From: Vicugna pacos
Lineage: Eukaryota > Chordata > Mammalia > Artiodactyla > Camelidae
DNA length: 64,000 nucleotides
Reading direction: 5' to 3'
Assembly: GCF_048564905.1 (NCBI RefSeq)
Contig: NC_133006.1
Span: 24,024,001-24,088,000, forward strand
Part shown: positions 39,791 to 53,046 of the stretch, in pieces
Layout of the letters: each line of letters opens with the position of its first letter
Numbering within the stretch: the stretch's first letter is position 1
Notes under the pieces: model-generated
What the model was told of the DNA's origin: nothing
Seen by the model: the letters and a program-made list of their open reading frames with translations, nothing else
The model's database searches: none
Program-made: the position numbers and the translations under genes

Positions 39791-40887
39791 ATTCGGGGAG
39801 AGTCGGTTGGGGGCGGGAAGGGGCTGTGAAAGGGTTGCAGGGGTGGGTTCAGGGGTCCACAGGGTGAAGAGTACAGGGGCCGGGGGAAGGAACAAATGAG
39901 GTGGTCAGAAAGCCTTCGAGCTCAGCGTCCAGCAGAGTGAAGACTCAGGAGTATCTGGGGAAGAGGAGCGAGGGAGAGCAGGCTATTGAGTTGAGGGATG
40001 AGAGTGAGGGGCCAGAAGAATTCCTTCAGGATGAAAGCGAAGTAGGATGTGGGGAGGAGGGTAGGAATCCCAAATTGGGGGAAAAATAGATGAATTCGGG
40101 TGGGAGAGTGGGGAATTTTTGAAGAGCCCTCTCTATGCTCTAAGTCTCTGGAGAGGCTGATGGGCGACAGAAATGGAACCTGAGGGGACAGTAGAGAGAA
40201 ACTGAGGAAAGTTGCTGGAAGGGTTTGGATGAGATGTCAGGAAGCTGACTTTCCTGCCAAGGGGTCTAGGCTGCCTGGATCCCCCCCTCCCCCCGGGGTC
40301 CTGAGTAGGCATCCTGCCCTACTTTTGGCCACATTCATCTGGGGCCAGGCTTGGGCCAGTGCTTTGAGAGGGAAGGATCCAGGAGTCATGGCTTGGTGGT
40401 GTCTGGATGGGCTTCCTCAAGGCCTTGCTGAGCCATGGAGAGAACTCTGGAGATTGGGCTCACAGCCCCTGCACTGCATACCTCCTTTCTCACCTCCATC
40501 CAGGAACGGCAGAGACTGTAGAAACTTAAGGAGGATGGTAAAGGCACTGCCCAGAATTCTAAACATATGAGTAAAACCTAAGAGCCTCTCAGCCTGTTTC
40601 AGTACATTCTCTCCATCTCATGGCTGTTGCTGTAGTTCTATCAGGAACCAAATTGAGAAAAGCAAGTTGATCTTCGAGTATTTCCTACTTCTTTTGGGAA
40701 GGAGGAAAAGAGGAGTTAAAAGTTGATGGACCTGGCTGCTATTTAAGGATTATGACTTTGTTATTGTTAGGAGCGCTCTCTTGGGAAGGTGGCCTGAAAA
40801 TTAAGTTGGAGTGTCCTTGTTTCTCCTATTGTCCAGGGGAACATAGATGGCTGGACACAGAATCTAGAGACTTCAAATAATGTGGAG

Positions 40888-43800
40888 ATGTTTCGACCTT
40901 CAGGTCAGTGGGACCTGGCAAGGGGACTGGTGATTGTGTCTCCCTGGGGAACTGACCATCTTTGTCCTTGCGATTCCTCAGGTTCCACTGGGCTGATTCC
41001 CCCATCCCACTTCCAAGCTCGGCCCCGTCCAACTCTGCCAAGAATGGCTCCCACTTGGGTCTCAGACATTCCCCTGATCCAACCCCCAGCCCATCACGAT
41101 GTCTCAGAGAGGCAGCCAGACAACCAGAGACTTCAAGTGACCATGTGGGAACCGGAAGTTTCTGGCAAAGGGCAGGAGCCCAGGTGGAGAGGCAGGTAGG
41201 AGTCCACCGTGGCTGTTTTCTCAGGCTTGCTCGCCAGTGACCCTTCTTCAGTGAGATAGATTTCTTACGCTATTTCAGCCCTTAGTTCCGTGATTTGTTC
41301 ATTTTTAAGTAAGAAATTGTTGGTGCCTATAATGCGTAAATAATCATAAGGCCATGTGTTAGCTGCTAGGGACAGGGGTACCAAAAATGAGTAAGAGAGA
41401 TCCTGATATTAAGGAGTTTAAAATCCTAAGGGAAGAGATAGCTTGGTCCGCAGCTGATATATTAAGCATAGTGTAAAACAAGAAGTGTGGGCTGGGCATA
41501 CAGACCCGGTGCTGTGGCGGTGTGCATTCATTCTGATGGAGTTGGCTGTGCTATTTGTCAACGTGCTGTCTGTTAAAATTCTTATTCTTGATGTTTCATG
41601 TGGGTCTTTTCCCAAATGGACTGGAACATCATTTTCTGCCATTTTGCTCTCAAGCAGAAATGCTGATGGATCTACCTTGGACCCCACCCTAGAGAAGGGT
41701 GCATGATGATGCAAAGGTAGCCCTGGAGTGAATGTCAGGAGATGGAGACTCTCCGTGGCTAGTTTGGCTACCAGTGAGGAGTCTTTTGACCAGTCACTTA
41801 ATTACTCTAGGCTGCAGATCTCTGCCACTTTTTAAAAAAAGTCCTGTGGTCCTGGGCCTCAGTGAGGGAGCTGTATCAAGAGCCATGTCATAAGCGGCTT
41901 TAAACTTTATGTGACACCAGTAGGCTGTGCTCTCCAGAGGTTGGGAGTATGTAATTTATTGAGGTGCTGCCCTCAGACTTCTCACGCAGTATACCTGACA
42001 TTCAATAAATGATTTTAATGAGCGCCTGGCCTTGCTGTACTGATACTGGAAGCTGTGACCTTTCTTTGCACCTCCCTAACTTTTCCTTGCCCTTAAATCA
42101 GAATTCAGAAGTCTCCGAGTGTCTTTCCAACTTGGACTGTGTCACCTCATAATATGTGCATTTGATGTTTAACATATCTGCCTATGTATTGCCCCCAAGA
42201 GAGCATGTTCTGTGATCTCAGCTAGCCTTTAGGTCCTGTGGGCCCAGGTATGCTTAGTGGGGCCTGGATGAATGTTGATGCTGGTGGAAGTGCAGAGATC
42301 CCCAGGGCCCAGTTTCATCCCCTGCCATCTCCCCACTCAGGAGCAGAGGGAGTCTCTTCTTCTCCTGTCTCCATTTATGCCTTGGCCACTCTCTTGGCAT
42401 GAGACAGGTCTCACCTGTGCTAACCTGTCTTCGAAGGTCCGTGGAGCTACCTGGGTCGCAGGCCCTGAGCCAGCAGGCTGAGCTGATCTCTCGGCAGCTG
42501 CAAGAGCTGCGGCGGCTGGAGGAGGAGGTCCGGGTGCTGCGGGAAACCTCGCTGCAGCAGAAGATGAGGCTAGAGTCCCAGGCCATGGAGCTGGAGGCTC
42601 TGGCCCGGGCGGAGAAGGCCGGCCGTGCTGAGGCCGAGGGCCTGCGTGCCGCCTTGGCGGGGGCTGAGGTTGTCCGGAAGAACCTGGAAGAGGGGAGCCA
42701 GCGGGAGCTGGAGGAGGTTCAGAGGTTGCACCAAGAGCAGGTGAGTGTGGGTGTGAGAAGGGTTCAACTTCTCAACGTGAACTGGGCAGGAGCTCCCCAG
42801 CAGAGAGCAGTGATGAGATGTTTGGTGAAGGTGAAAAAACTGGTGCCCTGGAAAGAAGGAGGACTTGGGTGTGTTGGTCTTATTCAGACTGCACTTTCCC
42901 CCAGGACTCAGGTGACCTCCCACCACTTGAAGCCCTCCTTCCCCTTCCAGTAGGAAGTAGTTTGTCTTCCTACTTTTCTCTAGGTACCCAGTTCATAAGG
43001 GAGCACTGGGAAAGGGGAAGCAGAGTCCTAAGGTGGGCTGGAAAGGGGAGATTATTCAATCAGCAAGCATTTATCTCTGCTTGCTCTGTGCCATCCTGAG
43101 ACAGGAGCTGGGACACTGGGGTGAGCGAATTAGCCCAGTCCCTGCCCTCAGGGGTGGATCTGACAGCCTAGTGAGGGCACACACATTCAAGGCTTAATTT
43201 AATCCTAATTCATTCATTGCCATTGGGAGAAGTGCCATGAAGGAGAAGGACAAAGGAGCCCTAACTGGTCTGGGGGTTTCCAGGACGCCACCCTAACCAG
43301 TTGACGTGTGAGGAAGTAAAGACATTGAAAGAAAATATGGGTGAATACCCATAATCTGGGAATGGGAAAGCCTTTCTACCTATGAATCAAAATCCAGAGC
43401 CATTAAAGTTTGACATACTGACTTTATAAAACTAAACTTAAGAATGACAAGATAAAAGTAAAATTAAAGGACCAAATAAAGGAGGGAAGATTATTTACAG
43501 CTCATATCATAGGAAGAAGCTAACATCCCTATTCTATAACGTGTGCCTAGAAATCAGGATGGAAACACAGCAGTCCAGTCAGAAAATGAACAAAGGAGAT
43601 CATTTGAAGAAAAATATATAGGGCCTTTAGATTCATGAAAGATGCTTAGTGATAAGAGGCTGACATCTGTGCACTAGGAGTGGCTGGTGGGGCGGCCTGT
43701 GGGGCGGCAGTGGGGCTGGTGCAACACTGGGCAGCACGTGGACGGGAGGAGGCCCGAAGGGCTTGAGTGCAGGCAGTGAGGGGGCGCTGGGTGCTGGGGT

Positions 43801-46800
43801 GGAGTGTGAGGCCTCGGGCTCTTCAACTTTATACTTTACCTTAAGAGCAATAGGCAGCTGTCGAAAGATTTTAAACAAGGAAATGACATGATTGGATTTG
43901 TATTTTAGGTCTAAAAGGACCACTTTTGTGATTTATGTCCAAACAGCTCACTGTGACGGGGTTCTGGAGATAGGACTAGAGGCCGGCAGGCAGGAAATGG
44001 GGGCAGCCACTTCCCTCCTTCACCGGCCAACCCCTGACTCCTTCAGCATCTCTGACACCCTTAGCACTGTCGGAGGTGCCGTGAGAAAAGGACAGGCTCC
44101 CTGTCTTCCTAGAGCTTCCTTTCAAATGGAGGGAGGCAGGTAGTAAGCACGTGTAGAAGCAAGATGGTGTCATAATGATAAAAATGCAGGAAGGGCCTGA
44201 ACAGGTGATGGGGCCCAGCGGGAAGATCAGGATTAGAGGCCTGGTGAGGCCTTCCCGAGGGAGTGACATCACCTGAGATCTGAGGCGCTGGGGGAACTCA
44301 AGCCTCCAGGTTGACTCCAAGGTGGGAAGGAGCGGGCTTGTTGAGGGGACGATGGGAGAGCGCTGTGGCCGGAGTGCCGTGGGCAGTGGAAGAGCGACAA
44401 GAGACAGGCTTAGAGAAGTGGGCAGAGGCCAAGGAAGGACACTGGCCTGCACACTGTGGTAAGTAAGCCACTGGAGGGTTTTCAAGACCAGTCAGGAGAC
44501 GTTGCCGTTGTCCGGGCCAGAGATGAGAGTGGTTTACCCAAGGTTGGTGGCTGTGGAGATGAGAGGAGTGACAGTACTTGGGGGGAGAACTGGCAGGAAC
44601 TGCTGATGGATTGGAGAGTGATGGGGGCGTGGGCCCCCCAGGCTGGTCTCTGTTTTGCCATGCACAGTTGGGTGATTTCCTGGGTGGTCGTCTGAGGTCA
44701 CATGTGGTGAGAGTGAGGGAGCTCACCTCTGCTGAGCCCTCCCTTCTCTCTGCAGCTCTCCTCCTTGATGCAGGCTCACCAGGAGGCTCTTTCCAGTTTG
44801 ACTAACAAAGCAGGGGGCCTGGAGAAATCTCTGAGTAGTCTGGAAACCAGGAGGTCAGGGGAAGCCAAGGAGCTGGCCGCAGCCCAGAGGGAGACTGAGC
44901 TGCTTCGGAAACAGCTGAGGTGAGTGGAGGGGGTGGGTGGCTGGAGGGGAGCCCAGCAGTTGGTGGGTTGGTGGGTGGGGTAGGTTTCCAGCCAGGGTAG
45001 CCCCACTGAATGGCTACCCTGTTCCCACCCCAACCCTAGCAAGACCCAAGAAGACTTGGAGGCTCAGGTGACCTTGGTTGAGAATCTAAGAAGATACGTA
45101 GGGGAGCAAGTCCCTCCTGAGGTCCACAGCCAGACGTGGGAATCAGAGCGACAGGAGCTTCTAGAAACTGTGCAGGTACAGGGCATGAGGTGGGACAAGG
45201 GCTCCGGTTCTGGGAAAGGGGCCTCTGGAGAAGAACACAGACCCCTGGAGAGAAGGCAGTGCTATACAGGGAGGCACAGACTGGCCACTGCCTGAGGGCC
45301 AGCTGGGAGCCCAGACAGAGGCGTCTGCCCTCTCTCTCCCTCCACCCCGACCCGCAGCACTTGCATGAGGACCGGGATGGTCTGCACACCACGGCCGAGC
45401 TGCTGCAGGTGCGAGTCCAGAGCCTCACGCACATCCTCTCCATGCAGGAGGAGGAGCTGGCCCGGAAGGTAGGCCCCTCATGCCCTGGGTACCTCCCTGC
45501 GGGCGGGAGGGGTGATGTGCCACAGCCAGAACCTGTTGGCGTCCCTCCTTCCCACGCCTCTTCTTGCTGTGGCTCCTGCTGCGTGGGCAGGATAGAAGAG
45601 ACAAACCCACCTCCTCCCTCTGCTCCCCGGGGAGCTCACAGTCTCCTCTCTTCCTCCACCCTGCAGGTTCAGCCGTCAGACTGCCTGGAGCCTGAGTTCA
45701 CCAGGAAGTGCCAGTCCCTGCTGAAGCACTGGCGGGAGAAGGTGTTTGCCCTCATGGTGCAGCTGAAGGCCCAGGAGCTGGAGCACAGAGGATGCGTGGA
45801 GCAGCTGAAGGGGCAGGTCACTTGACGCTCTTTCTCCCCACGTTCTCCCCCTGCCCTCCGCTCCTGTGCTCCTTACGTAAGGGATGACATTTAGTCAGTA
45901 AATACTGAGTGGTTCCCATGTGCTGGCGGCACAGCCCTGAGCAAAGGGAGACAAGGACCTGTTCTCAGGGGCCGACATTCTGTGAGTTGGGCCAGCCTTG
46001 GGTAAGATGGTCAGTGACGGCCTTCCCAAGTTGGTGACAGTGTCCAAGGATGGGTGGGTGGCATGAACAGAGGCCAGGCGTCCTTCTGGGTGGGTCACAG
46101 GGTGGCTCCTCAAGGTGTGGAAACATGGAACATGTTTCCGGAAGGAAACCCGGACTCAGACTCCATTCTCGGGAATGGGAGCTTCTGGCCTCCCTGCATG
46201 GCCTTCTTTCAGAGACCTCTGCCCCTGGTCCTTCCTTCCCAGTGCCCCCACTGCAGCTTTCAGCACTGCCTCCTCTCCTACCCCAGGTGGCAGAGCTCCA
46301 GGAAAGAGCTGAAACTCAGAGTCAGGAGCAGGCCATCCTGCAGCGCTCCCTGCAGGACAAAGCTGCAGAAGTGGAGGTGGAGCGATTGGGTGCCAAGGTC
46401 AGTGTCTAAGACAGGTGGAGGCTGAGGGAGGGCCGGGGTTCCCCAGCGGAGGGCACCCTTTCCTTTACTGGATCCTTCCTAGGCCCTGCAGATGGAGCTG
46501 AGCCGTGCTCAGGAGGCCCGGTGCCGGAGGCAGCAGCAGATGGCCACAGCGGAGGAGCGGCTGAAGGTCATGGCCAATGCTGTCAGCAGGTATCTGGGAC
46601 AGAGGGTGGGTGGAGAAGGGTTTCTGCTTCTCCCTGGCTCCCTGGGCACCTTGGAGTTTAAGAGCCTCAGGCAGGAGGGGCTGGAGAGCTGGCTGGGTGG
46701 AGGATGTAGGGCTGGAGGTACCTGGTCCTGTAAAAGGCTCTGTTTGTTTTTTCCTGGGGCAACCCCTGCACATTCACATCAGGGTCACTTGTTATGACTC

Positions 46801-49800
46801 CCACCCACTGCGTGTTTGGCTGGAGAAGAGGAAGTGTTTCCCCTGGCGGTTAGTAACAGCTTGAGTTCAATAGAGCTCCTGGAGGGTCTCCACTGTCAGA
46901 ACTGTTTGAGGATGGGGCGTGCAGACTCTTTAAAATTGTACAGACGTGCCCTGTTCAGTTGGAAAAAAATTAATCTATTTATTTTAAAGCTGTACACCCA
47001 CAGGCAGCCCTTGTTTTGTTGTATTTGGCTTTTTGCTTCACAGATACTGTGTTTTTTTTTTTAACACATTGAAGGTTTCTGGCAGCCCCGCGTTGAGCAA
47101 GTCTATTGGCACCATTTTCCCAACAGCATTACTTTTTAATTAATGCTGCTTGTTAGTGTTTCGTTGTTTTTTTTTTTTTTTAGACATAATGCTATCGCCA
47201 ACTTAATAGGCTACAGTATAGTGCAAACATAACTTTAAATGCCCTGGGAAACCAGAAACTTCGTGTGACTCGCTTTATTGCAACATTCACTTAATTGCCA
47301 TGGTCTGGAACTGAACCACAATCTCTCCGACGTCTGCCTGTACTTGCTTACTAGATATTCTGTCTCAAATGTATGCCAGTTTCCTTTTTAATGAATTGCA
47401 AGCCTGTCCCTGAGACCAACTTCCTGGGTGTTTCCTTCACAGCTGTTCTATAACCTTTAGAAAGACCTCTAAGGAGAAACACAGGTTTCTTTGCACTGGT
47501 AACAACCCCTCCTCTGCTTTGGATGTGGGGGGCACTGGGGCGGTCCACTAGAGCACTTAGCAGGGTATCTGGCTCGTCATCTGTGCCCTGTAAATGTTCA
47601 CTGTTACCATGAGGCTCTTCTGGATGGATCACATAACACTTTTTGGCTTAGCCAAATTGTGATGCAGGATGGGTCCTCACTCGCCATCACCTTCTGTTGG
47701 ACTAGTACCTTGAGGACTAATTTAACTAAAAAAAAAAATCATAAAAAATTTCAAACACACACAGCATTAGAGAGACTAGTTATGATGAAGCACCACCCAG
47801 ATTCACTCCACCCCACCTGCCTCCTACCTCCAGGAGAACAGAAAGATACGCCGTGGACAGGCTTTTACTTTGGTACCAGGACATTACTGAAATGGTTCTT
47901 GGTAATGATTTATTGCCAAAACATCCACAAGGCTTAAAACAACCCAAATTTGGATTGTTGCCCGGTTTGTTAGTCTCTAGATGGCTTATGGATCTTTTCA
48001 GGGAAGGGCTTTCAAAAGAGTCACTGTAGGTGTTGGAAGCATCCACTCCAACAATTTTCAGGTAGAAGTGATCTCTGCTATGCTGCTAGGGATACAACCT
48101 TCAGCCTTGTCATCTGCTTGTTTTCCTGTTGGTGCAGGCTTGCACTCTCCTGGGGAGTTCCAGCCCGGCCCCTGGTTGCTGCCTGGTTGTAGTCCTCCCT
48201 GGGGGCCTGCTTAGACTTTTCAGCTTTCCTGAGCCCTGTTGGTCCTGCTTTGGGCACAGCCAGCTGGTAAAGCACTTGGCCTTCATTGATATCAGGGATT
48301 TGCTGAAAAGGATAACTTTGATCTCTGATACATAGGCGTGATCGAAAAGCAGACTGTGAGAAAGAAACTTCACAGGTTGCTTGATAATATACACATTTAA
48401 TGCCTTCTTAGGGTGAGGGTCGCTTAGGAAACTGATGGAAGCTATTGGCTTCATTCTATAGAAAAATGCACATAAGTTCATACATCTCAAACGTGGCATA
48501 CAGCTCCAGGAGATTCCCAAAAGCCAGAGACATACTCAGGGGCCTGCAGGTGAAAAAGTCTAAATCAGCTAGAGATTAGCCCACTTTAGGGAGCTTGTTT
48601 TAGCCCCCGTGGAATCATTACTGGATGCTTTACCGTGTGATGGCACCTGGGCCCAGATAAGGTGCGACCTCTGTGAACCTCATTGTTTTTCCTGCAGTGC
48701 TGTTATTAAAGATGCTGATTGCTAGGACCCAGATGACAAGCTTTCTGTAGGTTTTGGGACCAGAAATAGCTGTGTTTTTCTTATGAGCAACTGTATGACT
48801 TTTATCTGACGGTCACTACAGGGCTTAATCTGTCAAGTTTTCTTTCATGACTAGCAGGGCACAAACTTGGGGCCTCTGCTTGCCTAGGGCACAAACCTGG
48901 GGCCTCTGCTTGCCTTCAGCTTCTCTTCCCCCTGCTCTGATTCCTGCTTCCCGGCTTTCCCCATGTACACAGCAGTACAGGATGGAGAAGGTAAAGTCCT
49001 TTTGGAAGTGAGGTGGGGTTGATGGGTCAGTGACCCTGTTCCTGCTCCAGCTTTCAGACCTGGTTCCAGAGCACTGTGGCCGAGGTGGAGCGGGCCACGG
49101 CCCGGCTGCCCAGCATCAGTGCCCGAGTCAGCTATGCCGTCCGCAAGGTCCACACCATTCAGGGTGGGTAGGGCAACTGCCGATCGCGCCCTGCCCCTGC
49201 CCCACCACTCCCTCTCATCCTATATCCACCCACCTGCCTCCTCCTCCATGGTCCAAGCACCCCCTTTTCCATTCCTCCTCGTCTCCCCTTTTCTGCTCCA
49301 TAAATTCATCTCTACCCTTTTCTCCCCCAGGCCTGATGGCTCGAAAACTGGCCGTTGCTCAGCTGCGCCAGGAGAGGTGTAGTTTGGGCCACTTGGAGGT
49401 GGATCGGGGAGGGGGTGGAGCTTTAAGGTATTGGTTGCTGGGACCCAAAACAGCGAGGATGGGGACTTAGGAGTCAGGCAGCTGGGTGATCCCCCTGACT
49501 CTGTTTCTTGTCCCTGTCTCAGCTGCCCCCCACCCCCACCGGCCAGGGACATGAGCCTTGAGTTGGAGCAGCTGCGGGAAGAGCGGAACCGCCTGGACGC
49601 GGAACTGCAGCTGAGCGCCCACATCATCCAGCAGGAGGTGGGCCGGGCCCGGGAGCAAGGTACGCCAGGTCCCAGAGTCACTGGAGTCACCAAGCTCGAG
49701 CAGGGGCCAGAGTGTGAGCCTTGGGGTTGAGGAGGAAGAGGGAAGAGCTGGGGCCTAGGGCATTGAGAAGCCTGAGGGGGCACCACATTCTCCCAGGGGA

Positions 49801-51802
49801 GGCGGAGCGGCAGCAGCTGAGCGAGGTGGCCAAGCAGCTGGAGCAGGAGCTGCAGCGCACCCAGGAGTCCCTGGCCAGTTTGGGGCTGCAGCTGGAGGCG
49901 GCTCGCCAGGGCCAGCAGGAGAGCATGGCGGAGGCTGCCAGTCTCCGGCAGGAGCTGACCCAGCAGCAGGAGATCTACGGGCAAGGTGTGCAGGAGGGGG
50001 CGTGGGCAGACTCATCAGGGGTGGGAGGGAACCGTGAACCAGAGTCCCCGGATAGACACTCCGTGTGCACCTCCACCCCAGCACTGCAGGAGAAGGTGGC
50101 CGAAGTGGAAACTCGGCTGCGGGAACAGCTCTCAGAATCAGAAAGGAGACTGAACGAGGCTCGGAGGGAACACGCCAAGGCCGGTGAGATTGGCCGGGGT
50201 GAACATGTGTTTCCAGGATGTCATGAGGCATGAGGTTATTTTAAAAACATTTTTTAAAATAAATTCGAAAAACATTTTTTCGAAGAGTGCCAATCCTGGT
50301 GGAATTGGCACCAATAAACTCTTCGGTGGTAAACACACCCATAGAGCCAGCACTCAGATCAAGCAACAGCACGTGACTAGCCCTGAAGCCCTCATCCCCT
50401 CCCAGTCACTCCCCTCCACAAAGACAACTACCATCCTGACATCTCACACCAGCAGTGACCCCCAGCTTCTCACTGGGGAAAATTTCAAACACCTAGCCAA
50501 GTTAAAAGACTCATGCAACGGATACTCATGTACCTTCTCTGATTAGAGGCAGTGGTTAATATTTGGTCACATTTCCTCTCTATCTGTGTATGCACACACA
50601 TTGATATATACATTTCCGGGGAGGAATCATTGAAAGTAAGTTACAAACATCATGACCATTTAGCTGCATTGCCCACAACTAGGATTGTTTCCTATATAAC
50701 CTCAATACCATTGTTACACTTTAAGAAAATGAACATGAATTACATGAAATCTGATATCCAGTCCCTGTTCAGATGTCCCCTAAGGGACTCCGGGAAGGTT
50801 CGGGGATTGGGGGAGGTACTTTGGATTCACAGGATCCTAAAGCATCAGCCACCCCTCTGTAGGGAAGAGACTGAAAGCCACAGAGCATCAGTGGCTCCCC
50901 GTGTTACAGAGTTGGGGACCCAGTGTTCCTGTCCATCCTTCCAGGCTTGTTTTCATGCTGCCTCATGGCCTCTAGGCCACCCTACACCCGTCCCCTCTGT
51001 GGCCTGGCTTTCCCGTAGTGGTTTCCCTGCGCCAGATCCAACGCAAAGCCACCCGGGAAAAGGAGCGGAACCAGGAGCTCCGGCGCCTGCAGGATGAGGC
51101 CCGAAAGGAGGAGGTGCAGCGGCTGACCCAGCGCCTGAAGGAGCTGGAGCGGGACAAGAACCTCATGCTGGTAGGAGGCAGCAGAGACTGGGCCCTTGTT
51201 GGGCTGGTTGGGGGCAGAACTGTGGACAGGGGAGGGCGCTGTGCCCGGGCTCGGTGGCGTTTAACCTTCTCCTTCCCAGGCCACCTTGCAGCAGGAGGGT
51301 CTCCTCTCCCGTTACAAGCAGCAGCGACTGTTGGCAGTTCTTCCTTCCCCACTGGATAAAGGGAATCCCGTGGAGTCCAGCCCCGGGTGCCCAGGGTCTT
51401 CAGCGCCTGCACCTCCAGCAGCGGCCCTCTGCACCAAGGAGTCCATCAGAGGTGAGGGGCTGAGGGTGGGGGACTTCAGGAACGTCTCCTCTAGATGCTC
51501 TGGAATGCACAAGCCTTGTTCTCTGTGACCCTTAGATGCCCACAGCCTCTCTTATCCACGCCCACTGGGGCCAGGAGCCTTCTCCCTCATCCCCCTCACT
51601 TCCCGCAGCAGCCCCGGTCTTCTGCACTGTGAGTGCTCCTGAACGCCTTCTCTTGTCCGCCTCCTGTCCCTCTGGGCCTTCTCTCTCAGGATCCCTCTCT
51701 GTCCTGCTCGATGACCTGCAGGGCCTGAGTGAGGCCATTTCCAAAGAGGACGCTGTTTGTCAGGATGATGACCAGAACTCCTCTACTTCAGCCTGCCTCT
51801 GA
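40888..51802 (+). CDS. CCHCR1: CCHCR1, coiled-coil alpha-helical rod protein 1
   Basis: A centrosomal and P-body coiled-coil protein, and a psoriasis candidate in human. Seventeen coding exons: 40888-40903, 40982-41195, 42437-42740, 44756-44919, 45040-45175, 45358-45468, 45667-45816, 46287-46397, 46483-46589, 49051-49163, 49331-49376, 49523-49659, 49797-49985, 50082-50183, 51019-51170, 51280-51451, 51690-51802. They join in frame into 778 codons (human 782). An untranslated exon part probably starts at 40837 (GTCCAG acceptor). The protein begins [13 protein letters not shown], then is almost all Leu/Glu/Gln heptads, for example [11 protein letters not shown] and RLLREE-type repeats. It ends [18 protein letters not shown] with a short divergent tail. 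Oddities: a 16-nt first coding exon and a weak donor, AG|GTGTAG, after the 46-nt exon. No lesions were seen. Confidence 0.97.
43310..43650 (+). mobile_element. Old LINE-1 fragment in CCHCR1 intron
   Basis: Diverged L1 ORF2-like text such as AATCAAAATCCAGAGCCATT and AGGAAGAAGCTAACATCCC, ending before GATGCTTAGTGATAAG. Confidence 0.55.
46590..49050 (+). other. Long CCHCR1 intron
   Basis: Holds the Tigger1-type element (46997-47342) and a near-tandem duplication of about 28 bp with the core GGGCACAAAC.TGGGGCCTC at about 48858-48914. Otherwise no recognised gene. Confidence 0.6.
46997..47342. mobile_element. Tigger1-type non-autonomous DNA transposon
   Basis: The element begins ACAGGCAGCCCTTGTTTTG and ends CTCCGACGTCTGCCTGTA, inverted ends typical of Tigger1. 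Inside are GAGCAAGTCTATTGGCACCA, AGACATAATGCTATCGCC and CTCGCTTTATTGCAACATTC. About 346 bp remain, so the transposase gene has been lost by internal deletion. It lies in the CCHCR1 intron between exons 9 and 10. Confidence 0.88.
50230..50760 (-). mobile_element. Antisense old LINE-1-like sequence in CCHCR1 intron
   Basis: Text such as ACATCATGACCATTTAGCTGC and CTGATATCCAGTCCCTGTTC resembles antisense 3' sequence of old LINE-1. It includes two short inverted repeats described under findings. Confidence 0.45.
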
Positions 51803-51934
51803 GCAGCTGGGAGGACCGAGAGGATGAGGGTGGTGGAGAAGTGGGTCCGGGAGGGGCCAGGCCGGCTCTCTTCACCCTCCAGCTCTCCTTGGCGACACCA
51901 GCCACCAAGATGTCTGAGAATTCTCCTGTGGCTC

Positions 51935-51940
51935 AATAAA
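51935..51940 (+). terminator. CCHCR1 polyadenylation signal
   Basis: AATAAA lies about 130 bp after the stop codon. Confidence 0.85.
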
Positions 51941-52697
51941 GATGACTACAGTAGAACCGTGGTTTGGACAGTTCTCTCTGGGAACATAAGGGAGTTTTCT
52001 CCCTGCAGCCTGTCCTGTCCGGAAAATGTAGGAAGTGGTCCCCCACACAGCTCTTTTTCTAGATGTTTCTTTTTTCAAAAGCCCTTTCTGAGGCCACTAA
52101 CAAAGTTTTTTCAAGAAGCTCCAGGTTTTTTGTTTTTGTTTTTATTCTCAACTTTTGTTTTTAAACTCTTTGCCTCTGGAAGATGACCAGTGCAGGGAGG
52201 TAAAACATTCACATGTTCATTTGGCATCACAGAGCCAGGCAGGTCCTGGCTCGGGCCACCGCGGCGGGCTGGATGGCTGGGTCCCTGCTCCTGTGGCACT
52301 CACGTGCCGGTGGGACAACAGACAAGTACTTAAGTGAACAAACCAGCATTTCAAACAATAGAGGAAGAAAGTTACAATGACATGACAGAAGCTGGCTCTG
52401 TGGGGAGGGGCGGCACGAGCTGAGGGGCCAGGCAAGGCCTCTCTCAGGAGGGACGTTGTGCTGAGACTGGAGTGAGGTGAGGAGCAGGCTGTGCAGCCAC
52501 CTGGGTGCCCTGTTCCTGCCTGGTGAGTGAAGGCCAGAGGGCACGCACAGGGTGGGCAGGCGCAGAGGCCAGAGAAGCATGACAGAGGATGCTGTGGGAA
52601 GAGACCAAGACCTGGTAGAGCTTGGGTTTTACTCTTAAGTCAATAGAAAGTCCTTGGAGTACTTTTAAACAGGGAAGCAGCCACTAAGTTCGATTCA

Positions 52698-52797
52698 CTT
52701 TTTTTTTAATGGAGGTACTGGTGATTGAGCCCAGGACCTCCTGCATGCTAAGCACCAGCTCTACCACTGAGCTATTACCCATGCCCCCCACCCTGTG
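52698..52797 (-). mobile_element. Camelid tRNA-derived SINE
   Basis: On the minus strand, GTAATAGCTCAGTGGTAGAG (box A) and GGGCTCAATCACCAGTACC (box B) are followed by an A run, seen here as the T run at 52699-52708. It is the first SINE of this family downstream of the CCHCR1 gene. Confidence 0.88.
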
Positions 52798-53026
52798 GTC
52801 TTTGTGTTTTTAAGAGATCTGTTGGCTGGCTGTGGAGGATGGTGTTTTTTTTGAGGGGGTGTGGAAGCAGGGAGACCAGCAAGGAGGGTCCTGGGGAGAC
52901 TGGGAAGAGGCAGCTCCCCAGGCTGGGGCGGTGGCAGGTGGGGGTGGGGGAGGAGGGGGGGGTTTCCAAATGAAGGTTTCCAAAGTGGGCCACAGGGGGC
53001 AGCAGTGTTCCTTCCGGGGAGCAGAC

Positions 53027-53046
53027 GGGGGGGGGGGGGGGGGGGG
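53027..53046 (+). repeat. Homopolymer of about 20 G
   Basis: A pure G run inside a G-rich stretch (52910-53070). Its exact length is unlikely to be reliable in any assembly. Long glycine-rich frames reported here are artefacts of it. Confidence 0.9.

Noticed and set aside
42818-43099. Open frame in a CCHCR1 intron
   Set aside because: The coding exons before and after join in frame without it, and no heptad pattern or splice sites support an extra exon.
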